A stretch of 64,000 bases of DNA from Paramecium octaurelia (Eukaryota; Ciliophora; Oligohymenophorea; Peniculida; Parameciidae), in assembly GCA_905182995.1 (NCBI GenBank), contig CAJJDP010000009.1:559150-623149 (forward strand), in the 5' to 3' direction. Within the stretch, counting starts at the first letter, position 1. Each line of letters starts with the position of its first letter. The notes under the pieces were generated by a model, which worked only from the letters and a program-made list of their open reading frames with translations, was not told the origin of the DNA and searched no databases. A program made the position numbers and the translations under genes. This document shows positions 24,423 through 36,965 of the stretch, one piece after another.

Positions 24423-25927
24423 TCAATATTTCTGTTATTCATATTAATTTAATTGTTCCTTTAGGATGTGATTCTCATGATTTAATTTTTCAACTTATGC
24501 TTATAAATCCCTAATCTATTCTTATTGATTTTAAACAATCTACTCTAATTACGCCTTAAAATAATAAATTAAATTACAATTTTTGAGTTGTCTGGTTGTG
24601 TTAATTACTATTATTGTTATGGTTTTGGTTATTATTATGTAAAAACAACATTTTACTACTGTTATTGTTATTATTATTATTAATCTGGTTTAAGACTGAT
24701 TAATACTGGATTGCTATTTTGACCTTAGAAGAATTGAGCAGCAGTCTAATGATATGCATATTCACTATACTTAAGCTGGTTGTGTTCCTGGGCAAGGAGG
24801 GAATAGATCCTCCTAGAATGTGTTAGCCTTTCTTGGAGCAATGAGTTGAACATAGGAGAGGGCATTCTCTTCGATTTTAGCCGCTCTGTTAACTTCGCAG
24901 ATACTCACATCCACAGCTCTTTTGGGGAAAAATGCATAACTCTTTCCAGGTTTATTTGAGGTGTATTGATTTAGGAAATGTAATTAACCATCAAGGAATT
25001 CAAAATATTTAATGCTGGAATCTCCCTTACCAGTTAAATAAAGGACTTTGAGTTATTCATCCCAATATGGGTAGAGGACTCCACTTCCTGTATCAATTTG
25101 AGTTGTTGATACAGGTTCTGAAGGGTTGCTGGCATTCCATAATGAGAATTCTCTTCCTTGGGTTTTGTTGAATCCAACACTTACGAAATATCCAGTGGAT
25201 CCCAACCAAGCAAATCTCTATGGCTTGGTTCCCTAATGGGCGTTGACTTCCAAGGTTATTGTCTATTATCTTGGATCTATGATTTTCAATTTTTTATCAT
25301 TCCAAGATGACCCAATTAATGAACCATTAAGATTCCAATCAATAGAATATGGCAAAGCATTAGCATTGATTGTGTTTCTGGCTGCACCTCCTTGAACATC
25401 CCAAACTTTAACTGTTTGATCATGAGCAGCTGATCCTAAGACCCATGCAGAGGTTGGATTCCATGAAATTAAGTTGACCTAATAATTATTCCATTGAAAT
25501 ACTTTTTTATCGTGTCCTGATAATGTTGTTACAGGCTCTGTGATATCACTTGTCAAATCATTAATTTTCCAAACACAAATGTTTTGATCTTAAGATGAAG
25601 TAGCCAAGTACTCATCATCGAAAGGATACCAATCCAAATCCAATATTGTACCTAAATAATCCACATAATATAAAACCTTAATGTCCTTTGATCATAGGAG
25701 TGTCAAAAGGAAGCTTAGCGGGTTTATCGGATTTAACAACACAAACAAGTCCGCCACCACCGGTTTACCAAAGAAGGGCTGTGTATAAAGAATTGGCCTA
25801 GTATTTTTTTAGTTAATATTGATACCTTGACCATGGTGGAGTCACAAGTGATGGTGGTTGGTGTTACTTATTCAAACTTTGATTTCATTTCTTCTCCATA
25901 TAGATGCTTGAATCTTAATGCCTTCAT
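24423..25927 (-). CDS. Coronin (actin-binding WD-repeat protein)
   Basis: Four clear introns (28, 25, 25, 23 nt) and a probable fifth of 24 nt at 25479-25502 give about 459 residues. The N-terminal KALRFKHLYGEE corresponds to coronin's SKFRHVFG segment. A seven-bladed WD propeller follows, with the diagnostic coronin strings DTGSGVLYPYWDEQLKVLY, GKGDSSIKYFEF and FPKRAVDVSICEVNRA. The linker after the propeller contains a poly-Gln run written mostly as consecutive TAA codons (about 24635-24695), and the C-terminus is a coiled coil (IRDLQAQVEKLNHEN), the usual oligomerisation element. Coronins regulate actin filaments and Arp2/3. Upstream ATGs at about 26000 are out of frame. Confidence 0.92.
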
Positions 25928-26339
25928 TGAATATCTTAAATGTATTATTAATATATAAATAAATTAAATTTTTGTTAGGATATTTATAACATACCATTAA
26001 CATCCATAAAAGAAATAGTCTTAAAAGTTTGAGAACACAAAAACCAAGCTTAATGCATTAGATGTTTCATCTGTGTTCACTTAAAGAGATTATAGAATGC
26101 ATTAATTAAAATGAAAAATAACATTAAATATAATTAGATATATATTTATATATAAATAAAATTTATTATTCAATGATCATTAATTATTTTTCTTTAGTTT
26201 TCTAAAAATAGATAAACTTGATTCTACGTAAAGTAAATTAATCAAATTTTACACATTGTAAAAAATGACGTTCTGCATATTTAAAGGGCTTAATTAAATA
26301 AAGCAAAATAAATTAATTATTTAATTCTGTTTAAGCAAA
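25928..26339. other. Intergenic DNA between divergent coronin and MAT genes
   Basis: No coding frame is supported. It holds the two start regions; a 60-nt intron-like stretch near 25930-25995 does not connect to a usable upstream exon. Confidence 0.45.
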
Positions 26340-27656
26340 ATGCAATAGGAAGAGAGCATTTAATAGTCGCATCATAAGAAAAAGTTTGTTTTGCCTAAAG
26401 GACATTTCCTTTTTACATCAGAGAGTGTAAGTGCTGGTCATCCAGACAAATTATGTGATTTCATCAGCGACAGTGTGCTTGATGCCTGTTTAGAATAAGA
26501 CCCCAACTCGAAGGTAGCTTGCGAATCAGCATGCAAAAACTCTCTTGTGATGGTATTCGGAGAAATCACCACTCATGCTTAAGTTCCATATGAAACCATA
26601 GTCAGAGAAGCAATAAAATAGGTTGGATACGACAATATAAGTAAATATACAACACACTAACATATTTAGGTAAGGGATTGGATTACAGAAATGCATCAGT
26701 CATAGTATCATTGGATTAACAATCATAAGAAATCAATTAGGCAGTCGTAGGTTCTAAACATGAAGACGAAATTGGAGCAGGCGATTAAGGTTTAATGATA
26801 GGATATGCTTCCGATGAAACCCCAGAATTAATGCCCTTAACACATCATCTCTGCAATAGACTCATATCAAGACTCCAAGAATGCAGAGAAAGCGAAATCT
26901 GTCCTTGGATGAGACCTGATGCCAAGGTTCAAGTTACTGTTGAATATAAACGAGAAGACTCTTCATTTTATCCAGTTCGAATTCATAATGTCCTCATTTC
27001 CTAATAGCATGATGAGAAAATAACTCATAGTGAAATCGAAGCAGAATTGCATAAGCATGTGTTAAAGTATCTGCATATTTTCTATTCGTTTTAGACACGT
27101 CTTACCATAAAAATATGTAGATGAATAAACACAGTACCATCTAAATCCTTCGAAGGCCTTCACTGTTGGAGGACCCTATGGAGATGCTGGATTAACAGGC
27201 CGTAAAATCATTGTAGATACTTATGGAGGATGGGGTGGCCATGGTGGAGGAGCTTTCTCTGGTAAAGATCCAACCAAAGTGGATAGAAGTGCTGCTTATG
27301 CTGCAAGATGGGTGGCTAAATCACTTGTTGCATCAAAATTATGCAAGAGAGTAATGATTCAAGTTGCCTATGGAATTGGTATCAGCGAACCTCTCTCTAT
27401 TTGTGTTAATTCATATGGTACACAAGCTGAAGGACTAGATGATGATGACTTGTCTGAAATTGTTTAAAATCATTTCGATCTCAGACCAGGAGTTATCATT
27501 AGAGAATTAAAATTAAGAAGGCCCATCTATGCTAAAACTGCCTCTGGAGGACATTTTGGCAGAAATGAGCCAGAGTTTACTTGGGAACAACCTAAGAATA
27601 TCAATCTAGCTGCTTGGAAAGCTCATAAAGCAGAATAATAATAACAAAACTAATGA
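26340..27656 (+). CDS. MAT: S-adenosylmethionine synthetase (methionine adenosyltransferase)
   Basis: Introns at 26641-26669 (29 nt) and 27067-27094 (28 nt) give 420 codons, a usual length. The family blocks are intact: [17 protein letters not shown] at the N-terminus, [18 protein letters not shown], the P-loop-like [39 protein letters not shown] and the C-terminal [12 protein letters not shown]. It makes S-adenosylmethionine from ATP and methionine in the cytosol, supplying methyltransferases such as those encoded elsewhere in the window. The tail ends with Gln-coding TAA codons before TGA. Its stop lies 45 bp from the convergent neighbour's stop. Confidence 0.97.
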
Positions 27657-27701
27657 TAAAATAAAGTGAATTTATTAACAAAAATAAATAAACAAGTAAT
27701 T

Positions 27702-30700
27702 TCATCTTCTTTTATTCAACTCAGCCCCTAGTAATTTTATTTAATCTCTTAACTGTAAATTTTCAATCATGGTTTTCTAAAATATGAATATCTTTATACT
27801 TCTAAAATGTCTTACACGTTTTATTTCTTTCTTAAGGATTATATTAACTTAATGTCTTCTTTATCAATTCTAAATCTAATATTGAAATTATTACAAATCT
27901 GCTTCTGACAAACTGGGATATGCCTTGGTGAGATTGTATGCTAAAGATTATATGTATGCTATTTTTTCTTCTAATTGATTTGTCAATGCAGTAATTTTGC
28001 TATTGTATTAATCTCTTATTGTTTTGTTTTGAATTTCCAATTCTTGAACTCTATTCGCCAACGATTCAACAACTATTTTTTCTTTTTTTGTTAATGGGGC
28101 ATCAACTACTGGCTTTTATCTAAACTACATATCTCTCATCATTTATAAATCTTTAGACATATTATGATTCTATTCCTCTAATTGCATCAATTATTTTTAT
28201 TTCAACATTAAGTCCTGTGTTAATTATTCAGTTTCCTAAGCGTATTTCTTCTGTAAGAGTTTCAACTGATTTCTTAATTCATCATTAACCAAATTTTAAT
28301 CATTATACTTTTACTCTAAAATGGAAAACTCTTAAAATTAAGTTGACAATATCTTCTCCAAATCTTTTAATTTTATCGATTTTTGGTCCAATTCTGATTG
28401 TGTATTCTATAATTATCTTTAAGTCTTGGCTAATTCTTCACACACTTCATCATACTTTTCTTATAACTAGAATTTACAGATTAATTTACCTTTATTCTTT
28501 ACTTTTCATTTTATTTAAGCTACTTTGAATTATTATCCAACTCTTCTTTTTTTCTCTCATTATCCTTCTCAAGTTGTTTTATTAACTATAAATTTATTGA
28601 CAAAATATTATTACATTCTATTAGTCTTGATATTCAGATAAAGTATTTAATGCTTATTAAAGTTCACTTTCTAATTTAAATTTATTCTGGGATATAATTC
28701 TCAAATCTCGTAGTTCTGAATTACATAACTTTAAATCTTCTTTAAGTTATGAATTTTATTGTTTATACAATCCTAATTCAGCACTCATTTTAGAATTTAT
28801 AACACTACTATCATCGATTATTTATTATAAAGCCTAGCATTTTTAAACTAGACTTTCCATAGACAGATTAGTTTTTTGCTGTTTAGTATTTAATACTTTT
28901 GCTTATTCCTCTTGGAGCTATTTTAATTAAGTAATTTCTGTTTGTAATAATTTAATCTAATTTTATTAATCTTTTGATTTCTTATCCCAATTTTATAACT
29001 CCTTTACAGGTATTGTTACTGTTTTCTCTTAAGCATGTGCCTATTAATTATTAGATAAATAAGGGTTTATATTACCTTAATCTGCATTTTATTTAATTTA
29101 TTATTATTATTATTAGGAATATTGTTATTGTTATTGTTATAATTAGTGCTATTGTTAGTGTTATTGTTATTGCTATTGTTATAATTAGTTTTACTGTTAT
29201 TGTTATTACTATTGTTATTATTATAATATAGATTGTAATTGAGATTACTATTATTAAGTTATTGTTTATATTTATGTTTACTATTATACAATGACTCTTT
29301 ATTATTCTTAATTATCTAGTTCCAATTATTTGATTTAATTCTTCAACTTTTCTATTTAAGTTCCCAATTTTTCAAATTAATCTGAATAATCTTCCTCTTA
29401 CTTTAATATGTAGGCGTTTAACTCTTCTATTTAAGTATCTTTATCTTGTTCTTATTCATTCTAATCATTGTTCACTTCAACCTTTAATTTAAGCTCATCA
29501 ATCTAAGCTTATTTTTCTTGAATTTTTTATTTAAGATCATCATTTTCTGTCTTCAATTCCTTACATTTAAAATCTAAAACTTCCATATCATTTAGACTAT
29601 TTTACATCATCTTCCCTTCACTTTCCACAGTTTCCAATTATTATTTCAATTCTTGAATCAGCCTATGTAGATCATCTATCTGAGATTCATGTTTCTATTT
29701 TTATAATAGTAATCTGTTTTCGTATTTTTATTCCATATTATACTGATCCTCTTAATTAGCACATAATTGCAAATTCAATTAATCTATTTATGAATCCTTT
29801 TCTTTTAAAAGTGTCTAAGACTTTTAAAGAGATTGGATTATTTCATCTTATTCCATTCTCTATCTAGTCAATAAATCAACTTCTTATTAATATTCTTTTT
29901 CTTTTTTTTCTAATTGTTCCAATAATAATTTCTTCTATTCTAGATTTTAAATTTCTAGTTGTTGAATTTACTCTTTTAATTCCTCTACTTCAATAGTCTA
30001 TAATCCTTATTGCTATTATAAGATTTCAGATTATTATTAAGTTTCTATTTGTAATTGCTACATGATACTTTATCTTTCTTACTCATGATTAAATTTATAC
30101 TATTCATCCATTGCAATTTTTAATTATTCCAATTCATTTTTATGGTTTTCATTAAGTGAAGCTAAATTATTTTATAATTCTTCAGAAAGATTCTATTAAA
30201 TTTCTAATTCTTTTTTTAATTATGATATCTCTTCATGTTTTAATGTCTCAGTTTCACTTAATTATTTTTCCAATGCCTCATATTTTACACTTAATTCTTA
30301 AAATTTAACTTTTAGAATATTTTCTTGTTCAATGCTCTGTTTTTCTTTTTCTTAGGCATCCTCTAAACTTAATTACATAACTTCAATCTCCAATTGAGAT
30401 TTTTCTTCCGAAATCTTCTACTAATTCCTAAGTTGAATAATTAAATTTTCTAATTCTTGAACTTTTTCCGATAAACTTAGATTATTTGATACAAGCTATT
30501 CTTTTTATTGCAATTCATTTTAGATCTATTAATTTAGAATTTCCAATTCTTTATTTTTGATTTCAATATCTTAGATTGACTATTCTTTTAAAATAGAATG
30601 TTGCCTTTCTTAAGCTTAGAATTATTAATTCAGATCTTGCACCATTATATTCAATGCCTCTAATTGCTTAGTCAACTCATTGTTTAAATTTTCTAATTCT

Positions 30701-31539
30701 AAACTTTTTTCTGTTACTATTTCCATTTCTTTCCTACTTTATTCTTATTATGCATCAATCTATTAATGTTCTAATTCAGATTTTTTCAATAATTATGCTA
30801 AAGCTTCAATTTCATTTAATAATTCAGATTGATAAGTTTCATGTTAAGTTTAGAGTTGCTATTTTTCCAATAGGAATAATTCTTTATCTTATTGTTTTTC
30901 ATTTATTAGATTATCATTTAACTTGTCAATTTAAAGTAATTAATCTTGAACCTTTTAATTCAGTGTTTCGATCTCTTATTTCAAATTAGAATTTTCTTCT
31001 AAAGTATTTTTATTAACAAGATTTTCTTGTTTTATTTGATCTATTAATTCACTCTAAAGTAATATTTTTTCTTAAGCTTTTTGATGATCTTGAGTAATTT
31101 ATTCGATTTAATCTTTTAAATTTTGGATCTCAATTAATAAATCTGATTCTCTATTTTGAAGTCTTTAAATTTCTTATTAAAAGTCTAAACACTCTTTCTC
31201 ATATTTTTGAGTTAATTCCATATTAACATTTTCATGAGATTTAATTATTGTTTGATATTCTATATTGTTGACCTCTATCATTTGACCTTATTAATTACAC
31301 TAGTCTTTCAAAGATTAAATTTATTGGACAAGCGATTCATTTTCTTTTTTGGCTTAATCTAGTTAACTTTAATAATCTTCTTGTAATGATGCAATGAGAT
31401 TTTATTGGTCATGATTGATATCTTAATGATTATCAACAAACTCTGACTTATTAGTATTTAAGGTATCATCATCTTAGGAATCTTAAATTGTTTTGGTTTG
31501 CTAATCCTCTAAATCTAATTTTTCTCCTGAATTATCCAT
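27702..31539 (-). CDS. Giant coiled-coil protein, about 1,260 aa
   Basis: Starting MDNSGEKLDLEDQQ, the frame is an almost unbroken heptad pattern of Leu/Ile with Glu, Lys and Gln (LDFQQEIQRLQNRE, LKQEIETLNQKVQDQ, LEALAQLLKKSELEH). An Asn/Ser-rich insertion at about 29090-29240 separates a longer N-terminal rod from the C-terminal rod. A 23-nt intron precedes the last exon (KTMIENLQLRDQIK). The overall length is not a multiple of three with that intron alone, so at least one further intron remains unplaced. Long Gln-rich coiled coils of this type are common in ciliate basal-body, rootlet and golgin-like proteins; which one cannot be told. Confidence 0.75.
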
Positions 31540-31737
31540 AATATTAAAAGAATAAAATTTAATAATTTGATTCTTCTAGATGTCATATAGAAATAATGTA
31601 TAAATATTAAGTTTATTAAGAATACAATTCGTTTGTATATGATTATATATCCCAATAATCAAATGGATATTAAACAGCTATTTTATTGAATTAAATAAAA
31701 CACTGTTATTTTAACATAAAAATAAATTTTATCAATA

Positions 31738-32525
31738 ATGCTGTTGCAATAATCAAGAAAGAGTGTGGTACAACCTTAATAATAAACAGCTTCATCTCAT
31801 ACTATCAAGATGATTTCTGAAAAATGGAAAAGAATATCATCAGAAGTTGATAATCAAAAAGCTAGCAGACATTAGTAACTACAAGAAAAAATGAAATAGA
31901 TTGAGAAACAAGCCTTAGCTGTTAACAATAACGAAATTAAATAATTATAAGATTCAATAAACACTCTAAACCAAAATGCTTAGGATCATTTGACCCAGGA
32001 ATATAATCACAAGACATAAAAAACTTATGAAAATACAAAAAATTCTTTAGAAAAGGGTCTACAACAATAGAATCAATAATCATAGGATATGGAGAAGAGG
32101 CTAACCCATCTACTTGATTGGAATCACCTTTAAGACTAGTTGTCAAGAAATGAATCTCAATTTGATTTTGGTCTCCAAAACAAATTATAAATGATTGCTG
32201 ATTCGGTTAATTAGATTGAAGACATTCTAGAAGGTGAAAGAGAACAAAGGTAATTCAATATCTTAATATTAGATTGCAATCTTTTGAATAAATAGAGAGT
32301 GAATTAGAACAAAATCTATTTTAACTTAAAAACTATATTTCTTAAGAATCTAGTCTAAGGAGATAAAAGGAAAACAAAATATTTGATATGATTAATGATG
32401 TGCATCAGAACCTATCATTAATGTTGTAGGATGAAAAGAAAGAAAGACAGATCATGACAAGCAATTTGATGCAATTAATGGACGATGCATGTCTTAGAAT
32501 TGATAGAAGTCTAAGTTCATTTTGA
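31738..32525 (+). CDS. SF-assemblin-like striated-fibre protein
   Basis: One intron (32250-32272, 23 nt) gives 255 codons. After a non-helical, basic, Ser/Gln-rich head of about 25 residues, the rest is one continuous alpha-helical rod (MISEKWKRISSEVDNQK to the C-terminus). The end KIFDMINDVHQNLSLML then QLMDDACLRID resembles the SF-assemblin C-terminal segments with a terminal LLE(D/E)xCxR motif, and the size fits the family. SF-assemblins build striated rootlets attached to basal bodies (family knowledge). A generic coiled-coil protein is the alternative. Confidence 0.75.
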
Positions 32526-33397
32526 CAATTTTATATTTTAATTAATTGCATAATCTCTACATTCTTAAATGAAATAAATAGGAAGAATATGCATCACCTC
32601 TTTAATTGCTAATAAGAGAGTGTGACGCAGGTTCAGTTACTATATATATCAAAATTTTAAAGGATTTATTAAACTGACGAAAGTGAAAATCGATTCATAT
32701 TATTCTAAGAGTACTTAGAAAGTTAAAGCAATTTATTTTCACATATTGCTTTATTCTTCTGGTAGTGTATTACCCTAAAAGGCCAAAATTTCAAAATCTA
32801 AAGGATCATTTATAAATAATAACAAGAGAACCAATTTCATAAAGATAATTTGAAAAAATAAAAGATTTAAAGACCTTCTTGATTTGGAGAAAGTTTAAAT
32901 TTAGTTTTGATGATTGGAGATGTCTATAATTATTAAAGCTATTCAGTAAATTGAAAAAAACGAACACATTATCAAAAAAAGTTAATATTATATATCTTAT
33001 CAAATTTAATGAAAAATATAATAAATTTTAAATATGAAGGTATCAAATAGTCTATTTGGATTTTATAATTATACATTACTTTCTAATCGAGATGAATATT
33101 GAATATTTTAGAAATGCAATATATTTTTTGCATTTCTATTATATTCATCTCAATAATTATAGGGAATAAGCGAATAATTATTATGATGACTCAATTTTAT
33201 TAAATTATCAGTGATTTAATACTAAGCTCTACATTTTTAAGATTTCATTTTATAGGAAAAACTTTAAAACAACTTTTTAGAGTATAAAATACTTATAAAT
33301 TGAGGATCAAATGCTAGCAAAATCAGCTTAATTCTCTGATAATATATATATTTGATTAGAAATGTGTTATTATTATTAATAATATTAATTAATTTAC
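32526..33397. other. Intergenic stretch with an orphan open frame and a hairpin
   Basis: On the + strand 32687-33037 is TGA-free for about 116 codons with a protein-like composition (LKDHLQIITREPIS, FSFDDWRCLQLL) but has no ATG and no clear upstream exon. It may be a decayed gene or the last exon of an unrecognised one. The remainder is AT-rich and contains the inverted repeat at 33089-33151. Confidence 0.35.
33089..33151. repeat. Inverted repeat / hairpin
   Basis: Left arm GAGATGAATAT (33089-33099) pairs with ATATTCATCTC (33141-33151), and the inner arm AGAAATGCAA (33110-33119) pairs with TTGCATTTCT (33128-33137). This leaves an 8-base loop and a small asymmetric bulge. It lies in intergenic DNA about 250 bp before the next gene. 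Confidence 0.75.
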
Positions 33398-34152
33398 ATG
33401 CAATTTTATATTAATAAAAACCAACAGGAAAAGAATTCAGTTGCATAGTAATCCTTCAAAAGGTTAACAAATGATCTTCTGGATGAAAAACTCTAAGATC
33501 TAAATGACAATACTTGTTAAATTTTGATAAATTAGAATTGTGACAAATTGTATTTATAAATAACTCCAAAAATCGGCTCGTTTATTTATAACAATTACTA
33601 AGTATTTTAAACTTTAGTATTTTAGTTTTAACTAGATTTCAGAATCAATTATCCTTATAGTCCTCCTTTAATTCAAGTAGAGTCTAATATCCCACATCCT
33701 AACATTGATTTAAAAAATCATTAACTTTATGTAAAAGTTTTGGATCCAAATGTTTGGAAACCAGTATATGGGTATGTTTACATATTTAAATAAGGTTATA
33801 TGACATCATTTAAGCCATAAAATAAACTATCCTCTACATAGATTACACCTATATACCTAATGATATACAATGTATCAAAAGTGCATAAAGAATGGGTTAA
33901 TAGGATCATAGTACTGATGAAGAAGAATCAGAAGACAAAGGCTTTGAATTAAGTGAAAATTTTAAAAGAAATTTTGAATTACCAACCCTTTCAAGAATTA
34001 GTGTGGAAAATGAATAATCAGATGATACAGAAGAAGAGAATTTCGATGACCCTTCCGAAAGATCGAGTCAAGAGCCTGCAATAATTAATTTAACTAAAAA
34101 TACCAGGCACTCTTTAGACGATAATAATACATTACCTAAACCAAAAAAGTGA
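33398..34152 (+). CDS. Catalytically dead E2-like protein related to UBC12 (NEDD8 E2)
   Basis: Two introns (33602-33625, 24 nt; 33772-33794, 23 nt) give 236 codons. The order of features matches UBE2M/UBC12: N-terminal MQFYINKNQQEK (UBC12 has a similar docking peptide), a first helix ending LNDNTCQI, the core FRINYPYSPPLIQVES, HPNIDL, then VWKPVYGLYDIIQAI, where UBC12 has a DWKPVLTINSI-type segment. In place of the GNxCLxIL active-site segment it has HQLYVKVL, so Tyr103 or a neighbour replaces the catalytic Cys. It cannot carry a thioester and is probably an E2 variant or pseudo-E2. An acidic Ser/Asp-rich tail of about 75 residues (STDEEESEDKG...) is added beyond the UBC fold. Confidence 0.8.
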
Positions 34153-34382
34153 TTTTACATCCATAATTACTTATATTTTGTATTCTAAAATTTTGTTTTT
34201 TTCAATCCCGAAAAATGAATTGATATTTGATTTTCTTATGAAATTGAATTGTTTTTAAATATTTCTAAAATTAATATTTAAAGAAGGAATTAATTTTTAA
34301 TATCTATATATCTAAAATAAATAATTGAAGATCATTTACAAATTTTTACTTCAATCTATATTTGGTTTGATAATAATAATAT

Positions 34383-35117
34383 ATGAGCAAAGTGTCAACA
34401 TATTAATTTAAGTTTTCAGTAAATAATTTATAATAGTAAAGAAAGATTTTGTCTACATTAAATTAAAGTAATTCTTGTTTTAAGCTAAAAAAGATTCTTG
34501 TAATTTCTAATTTAAGTTCATTATCAGAATCATTTGTTCTTTTTTAGATTAGATATAAGTATTCTTTTTATGTAACTTGTTAATTGTTTATTTTAGAATC
34601 ATTTAATCCTTATATCCTGTAAATCTATTGATAAGACAATTTTCAAACTTAATTCAGTTCGCTAATATTCGTATAGATATAATTTCTGGGTTCTTATTTT
34701 AAATTCTATCATTATAAAAACCACAACAAGGAGCAAACGATTTACTGTCTATTCAGAGGAACCACATCCATGCATTGGTTTTTTTGGATTTCTAATTAAA
34801 ATTAAGAGTGTAAACCTATCCAATATATATTATCTGAGAAAATTATAATGAAATATTATAAACTACATGGAAATAACTTTTTTCTAGATTAGCAATAGAA
34901 TAATCTTAAGCTGGTATGCTTTAGAGAGATTTATAAAAGGGCTTTATATATTTTTACAATAAATCAAACAAAATTGATGCAATTATAGCTCAGAATCTAC
35001 TAAATATGTAATAATTCAAAGTTTGCTGAAGATTTCTTGATGGATTTAAGATAGTAGATATATGGTGAAAGTACAAGATTTGATTAATTAAGAACGCTCA
35101 AAACTTTTGGAGCCTGA
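34383..35117 (+). CDS. Possible gene of unknown function, about 231 aa
   Basis: From ATG 34383 the frame has a single TGA in 245 codons before its stop at 35115-35117, and that TGA falls within a possible 39-nt GT...AG intron (34619-34657), longer than usual here. The second half (NHNKEQTIYCLFRG, KIIMKYYKLHGNN, RIYQICNNSKFAEDF) looks protein-like. A second frame is also open over 34440-34840, so the exon structure is uncertain. No family recognised; it may be a decaying gene. Confidence 0.35.
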
Positions 35118-35320
35118 ACTTGAAGTGGGTGTAATTTAGATTTATTGATCTATTATTTCAAAGTTATGATTAGATTTATTGTTTTCATTTCAAAACTAGG
35201 TGTTGAATTGAATTTGTTGTATTTAAGGTAAATAGTTTTATGCAGAATAAAAAGGTATGAATTAGCATCCTATAAAATAACATAATATTTTAGATTTGAT
35301 ACTATTTATTTAATTAAATA

Positions 35321-36965
35321 ATGGGATGCTGCGGAGCCAAAGCTGAAAATAAACAAATCGAAATGAGTAAAGAACAAAAATGTAAAAATGCTCATAATTA
35401 TGGTAGCCCTTGCCATTAATAAATTTTAGGTAGGTCCAGATATCTTTATTAACTTAAAGCAAGGTGATATATCAGATAATTATATCATTAATAAAATCTT
35501 AGGAGAAGGTATCAAAATCTTTATCTTTAGGTTCATATGGTCAAGTAAGATTAGTCTAACATAAGAAATCTGGTCAATAAAGAGCCATGAAATAGATTTC
35601 AAAAAAGAAAATACTCAAAGATTAAGAAGAGGCAATGTTTAGTGAAGTGAATTTACTTAAAAATATGGATTATCCTTCCATTGTTAAATTATATGAATTA
35701 TACTAAGACCGTCAAAATTATTACCTTATCACAGAATATCTTAATGGAGGAGAACTACTTGATAAATTGACTAAATTACAGTCTTTTAACGAAAGAATGG
35801 CAGCAGAATATATGAAGTAAGTTCTATCAGCACTTGCCTATTGTCATGCATAAAACATCATACATCGGTAATTAAACATATAAACAATTTAGTGATATGA
35901 AGCCTTCTAATATTATGCTTGCTTCCACAGATCCACAAGCTAAGATTAAAGTAATAGATTTCGGAACAGCTAAGAGATGTGTAACTGGTGAAACATAGAC
36001 ATAAGTAATCGGAACGGTAATTTTGATGTTAATACATAATAGCCGTTATATATTGCACCAGAAGTAATTGATAAAAATTATACGGAAAAATGTGACATCT
36101 GGTCATGCGGAGTAATTCTATACTAAATTTTAACTGGAAAATTTCCATTTGAAGTCAAAGTTTCAAGCTTACAACAGATTTTCAACAACATCAAATCTGG
36201 GAAATATAATTTTACATCTAAAGAATTTACTTCATTATCGTACGAGGCTCAGGAATTGATTAAGTCAATGTTGCAATTCGACCCAAATAAAAGACCCTCA
36301 GCTCAAAAGATCTTGGATGATCCTTGGATAAAAGAGAAGGCAAGAGAAGAAAAGATTAGCAAGGACGTTATGAATGAATTGGGCAAATTTAGAGTACTAT
36401 TGATGTTTTACATATTAGAATGAAAGTAATATGAGAGCTGCCATTCTGTAACTAATTGCAGGGTCAGTTATGTCGAATGACGAAAAAGAGTAACTCACTT
36501 CAACATTCTAAAGTATGGATAAAAATAAGGATGGACAACTATCAAAAGAAGAATTAATTTAAGGTAATTTAGTTCTAAACCTAATAGCCTATACATAAGT
36601 ATTTAATGATGAGTTGAAGGCTAAGCATTTGGTTAATGAAATCTTTGATTAAATAGACCAAAACAAATCTGGCAAGATAAGTTATACAGAATTTCTTGTG
36701 GCATCTGCTAAACAAAATATTATTCTTTCTAAAACTAAAATTGATTAAGCTTTTAAGATGTTTGACAAAGTAATCTCTGAATCTTATATAATGATAGGAT
36801 GGAAATGGAGTTATAACAAAGCCAGAACTATAAGATATAATGTGTGGTATTGATATTGATAACACTGAATGGAGTTAAATAATATCCTAATGTGATAAAA
36901 ATAATGATGGAAACATCTAATATGAAGAATTTGTATCCATGTTGTTGACAGTGGTCAATAAATGA
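35321..36965 (+). CDS. CDPK: Calcium-dependent protein kinase (CDPK)
   Basis: Seven introns (31, 22, 25, 26, 25, 24 and 28 nt) give exactly 488 codons. The N-terminus MGCCGAK has Gly2 and Cys3/Cys4, predicting N-myristoylation plus palmitoylation and hence membrane attachment. The kinase domain runs GEGSYGQVRLV, AMKQIS, HRDMKPSN, DFGTAKR, GTPLYIAPEV and SCGVILYQIL. An autoinhibitory junction and a calmodulin-like part with four EF-hand loops follow: DKNKDGQLSKEE, DQNKSGKISYTE, DKDGNGVITKPE and DKNNDGNIQYEE. All four keep the Ca-ligating acidic or Asn positions. CDPKs are typical of ciliates, apicomplexans and plants and couple Ca signals to exocytosis and ciliary responses. The first intron ends with nested AG sites (TTTTAG then GTAG); the later one keeps the frame. 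Confidence 0.95.

Noticed and set aside
29100-29260. Apparent microsatellite or CRISPR-like repeat
   Set aside because: It is an irregular trinucleotide Asn tract inside a coiled-coil coding frame, with no spacers or repeat units.
31937-32146. Minus-strand frame with a plausible start
   Set aside because: Shadow of the SF-assemblin-like coiled coil on the + strand.
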